Source: RGIG8244 sp045639325 (GTDB lineage Bacteria; Verrucomicrobiota; Lentisphaeria; Victivallales; UBA1829). From it: a stretch of 64,000 nucleotides of DNA. Positions 62,308 to 64,000 of this stretch are shown here, piece by piece. How positions within the stretch are numbered: position 1 is the stretch's first letter; each line of letters begins with the position of its first letter. The notes beneath the pieces are model-generated. The model ran no database searches. It was not told where the DNA came from and was given only the letters and a program-made list of their open reading frames with translations. The position numbers and the translations under genes are program-made. The stretch is taken from the NCBI GenBank assembly GCA_045639325.1, contig JAZUCU010000019.1, positions 1-64,000 of the forward strand, written 5' to 3'.

Positions 62308-63630
62308 ATGGAATTGGGTACTGAATTATTTCTTGCGTGGCGATATTTCAAACCGAAACGCAATGCAGTTTCAGTCATTACACTGATCAGTATTATCGGG
62401 GTCATCCTCGGTGTTGCGGTGCTGATTGTTGTACTGGCTGTTATGACTGGGTTCACGGATCATCTGAAAGGCAAGCTGCTGGAAACGGGAGCACATGCGC
62501 AAATCCGGAAGCAGATTCGATACACGCCGCAAATGCCAGGTGGTTCCTCCGGAGTATTCACGGAAGAAGAAGCCGAAACCGTTTGCGAAGCCGTAAAGAA
62601 AAACGGCGGCGAAGGTGTCCCGGTTCTGTTGTCACCCGTTCTGCTGCAAGTCAATGATATTTTCGCACCGAAAGCCCTGATAGCCTATAATCCGTCCCAG
62701 GACATCACCAAGCGTATCCCGTTGGAAAAAGCCTTGCGATCCGGTAAGGTTTCTCTGAAAAAAGATGAAATCATGGTCAGTGACGTCATTGCCAATCAAT
62801 ACGGCTTGCGGGCGGGCGACAAAGTGCTGCTTCATTCTCCCACGCACCTCTCCCGACTGGTGGAACGGGATAAAACAACGGGGCGTTACAAGGTATCCGA
62901 ACAGGCGGAAATGTACCTGCCGGGCGAATACACCATCACCGGAACATTTTCTTTCGATAAATACGACTTTGATAAAGACATCATGTTCATGGGGCTGGAT
63001 GCAGGCGATGCCCTGTTCAATCTTGATTTCGGTTCAGCCACACATATTTACGTCTGGACTGCCGATCCGTTCAACATGGATCGTTTCACAGAAAAGCTGA
63101 TCACATCCTTATATAAGATCGACCCGTTCCTTCAGACACACACGTGGAAAGACATGCACAGCCGGATTCTCGGGGTATTGGCGGTGGAAAAGAACATGCA
63201 GTTTTTCCTGTTGATTTTCATTGTTCTGGTTGCGGCATTCAGTATCGCGAACACCTTGATTACAACCGTAATTCAGAAGACGCGGGAAATCGGGCTTTTG
63301 AAAGCCATGGGAGCCTCTTCCGCAGGAGTCATGCGCATCTTTCTGCTGCAAGGATTTTTTGTGGGCGTAGTCGGCTCCATCGGCGGCGTGCTGCTGGGCT
63401 GGCTGGTTGTGGTATACCGTATGAATATTCTGGCGGCAATGCGTTTCATCAGCGGACAGGAGATTTTCCCGAAAGAAGTATATCTTTTCCGGGAACTTCC
63501 GGCCCATATCATCTGGAGTGATGTTGCCATCATCACTTTGATTTCCATATTACTCTGCACATGCGGGGCATTGCTCCCGGCACTCCGTGCGGCATCACTT
63601 GACCCGGCAAAGGCATTGCGTTATGAATAA
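62308..63630 (+). CDS. lolC: Lipoprotein-releasing ABC transporter permease LolC/LolE
   Basis: 440 residues. N-terminal span 'AVSVITLISIIGVILGVAVLIVVLAVMTG', large periplasmic domain (about 50-280), then three spans of the FtsX type with 'TVIQKTREIGLLKAMGASS'. It moves mature lipoproteins out of the inner membrane toward LolA. One permease gene here; whether it works as a homodimer (LolF-like) cannot be told. Overlaps lolD by eight bases. Confidence 0.92.
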   Translation: MELGTELFLAWRYFKPKRNAVSVITLISIIGVILGVAVLIVVLAVMTGFTDHLKGKLLETGAHAQIRKQIRYTPQMPGGSSGVFTEEEAETVCEAVKKNGGEGVPVLLSPVLLQVNDIFAPKALIAYNPSQDITKRIPLEKALRSGKVSLKKDEIMVSDVIANQYGLRAGDKVLLHSPTHLSRLVERDKTTGRYKVSEQAEMYLPGEYTITGTFSFDKYDFDKDIMFMGLDAGDALFNLDFGSATHIYVWTADPFNMDRFTEKLITSLYKIDPFLQTHTWKDMHSRILGVLAVEKNMQFFLLIFIVLVAAFSIANTLITTVIQKTREIGLLKAMGASSAGVMRIFLLQGFFVGVVGSIGGVLLGWLVVVYRMNILAAMRFISGQEIFPKEVYLFRELPAHIIWSDVAIITLISILLCTCGALLPALRAASLDPAKALRYE

Positions 63631-64000
63631 TGAATGTGAATTTTTTCTGAAAGCGGAAGAAATCCGCAAAAGTTTCCGGATCGGACAGGAAGAAATCTCC
63701 GTCCTGCGGTCAGTCAGCTTCCATGTCAGCAAAGGGGAATGGATTGCATTGCTCGGCGCATCCGGCAGTGGAAAAACCACACTGCTCGATATTCTGGGGT
63801 CCATCTCGAAACCCGATGCCGGCCGCGTCATTGTCAACGGCACGGATTACAATGCATTGAGTCGCGGGGGGCTGATCCGTTTCCGCCGGAAGAATGTAGG
63901 TTTTGTATTCCAGGCATATCACATATTACCGGAACTCAACATTCTGGAAAACGTGATGCTGCCCGCCATGCTGGAAGGAATGTCCCGGAAAGCGGCGAAA
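63623..64000 (+). CDS. lolD: Lipoprotein-releasing ABC transporter ATPase LolD (cut by window end)
   Basis: First 126 residues only; the gene runs off the window. Walker A 'GASGSGKTT' near residues 49-57 and Q-loop 'FQAYHILPELN' identify an ABC ATPase of the LolD/MacB type. Its ATG lies within the last codons of the permease gene (overlap of eight bases), so the pair is coupled. Confidence 0.92.
   Translation, partial: MNNECEFFLKAEEIRKSFRIGQEEISVLRSVSFHVSKGEWIALLGASGSGKTTLLDILGSISKPDAGRVIVNGTDYNALSRGGLIRFRRKNVGFVFQAYHILPELNILENVMLPAMLEGMSRKAAK

Overview
The window looks like chromosome from a Gram-negative, strictly heterotrophic, glycan-degrading bacterium, most likely a Lentisphaerota member (Victivallis-like, gut or anaerobic). 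This is inferred from three things: glycoside hydrolases mixed with prepilin-type 'FTLIELLVVIAII' proteins, outer-membrane biogenesis genes (LolC/LolD, lipoproteins) together with MreC/MreD/PBP2/MurJ, and the yebC-ruvC and psd-like/pssA gene orders. No marker gene allows a firm species call. Coding density is high, and intergenic gaps usually carry a readable sigma70-type promoter.

Layout. 0.2-7.4 kb: cell-shape operon (secreted unknown, mreC, mreD, PBP2), convergent with ychF-murJ. 7.5-14.9 kb: thioredoxin reductase, azlCD with a PfkB kinase, a rhodanese, a receiver-Ser/Thr kinase fusion, a NodB-type deacetylase and proA. 15-24.2 kb (minus strand): glycogen branching enzyme and asd, then a run from the S41 protease through a lipoprotein to GH78-like and GH20-like glycosidases. 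24.3-28.97 kb: yebC, ruvC, a phosphatidylserine-decarboxylase-like pseudoenzyme candidate, pssA, an extended SDR and a small secreted protein, closed by a terminator. 29-30.5 kb: a beta-propeller protein and tRNA-Arg(ACG), minus strand.

30.6-53.3 kb (plus strand): a 23-kb glycan locus in several transcription units. It contains an SGNH-like protein, an HhH-GPD DNA glycosylase, GH42, a Gfo/Idh oxidoreductase, two paralogous ~910-residue secreted TIM-barrel-like proteins, two adjacent pseudopilins, an (alpha/alpha)6-type enzyme, a 1332-residue secreted multidomain protein, two small secreted beta-rich proteins, a sialidase-fold protein, a creatininase-family enzyme and a GH4 glycosidase, ending at a bidirectional terminator. 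Export signals on the large proteins and their absence on GH42, GH4, the oxidoreductase and the 800-residue enzyme suggest division of labour: capture and depolymerisation outside the cytoplasm, then oligosaccharide breakdown inside. This is the region most likely to hold an undescribed system.

53.4-64 kb: argC with a GT-C-like membrane protein and a PIG-L deacetylase; a 155-bp MITE-like palindrome; rplM-rpsI; a MATE transporter; then ymdB, nadC, rhomboid protease, lolC/E and a lolD gene cut off by the window edge.
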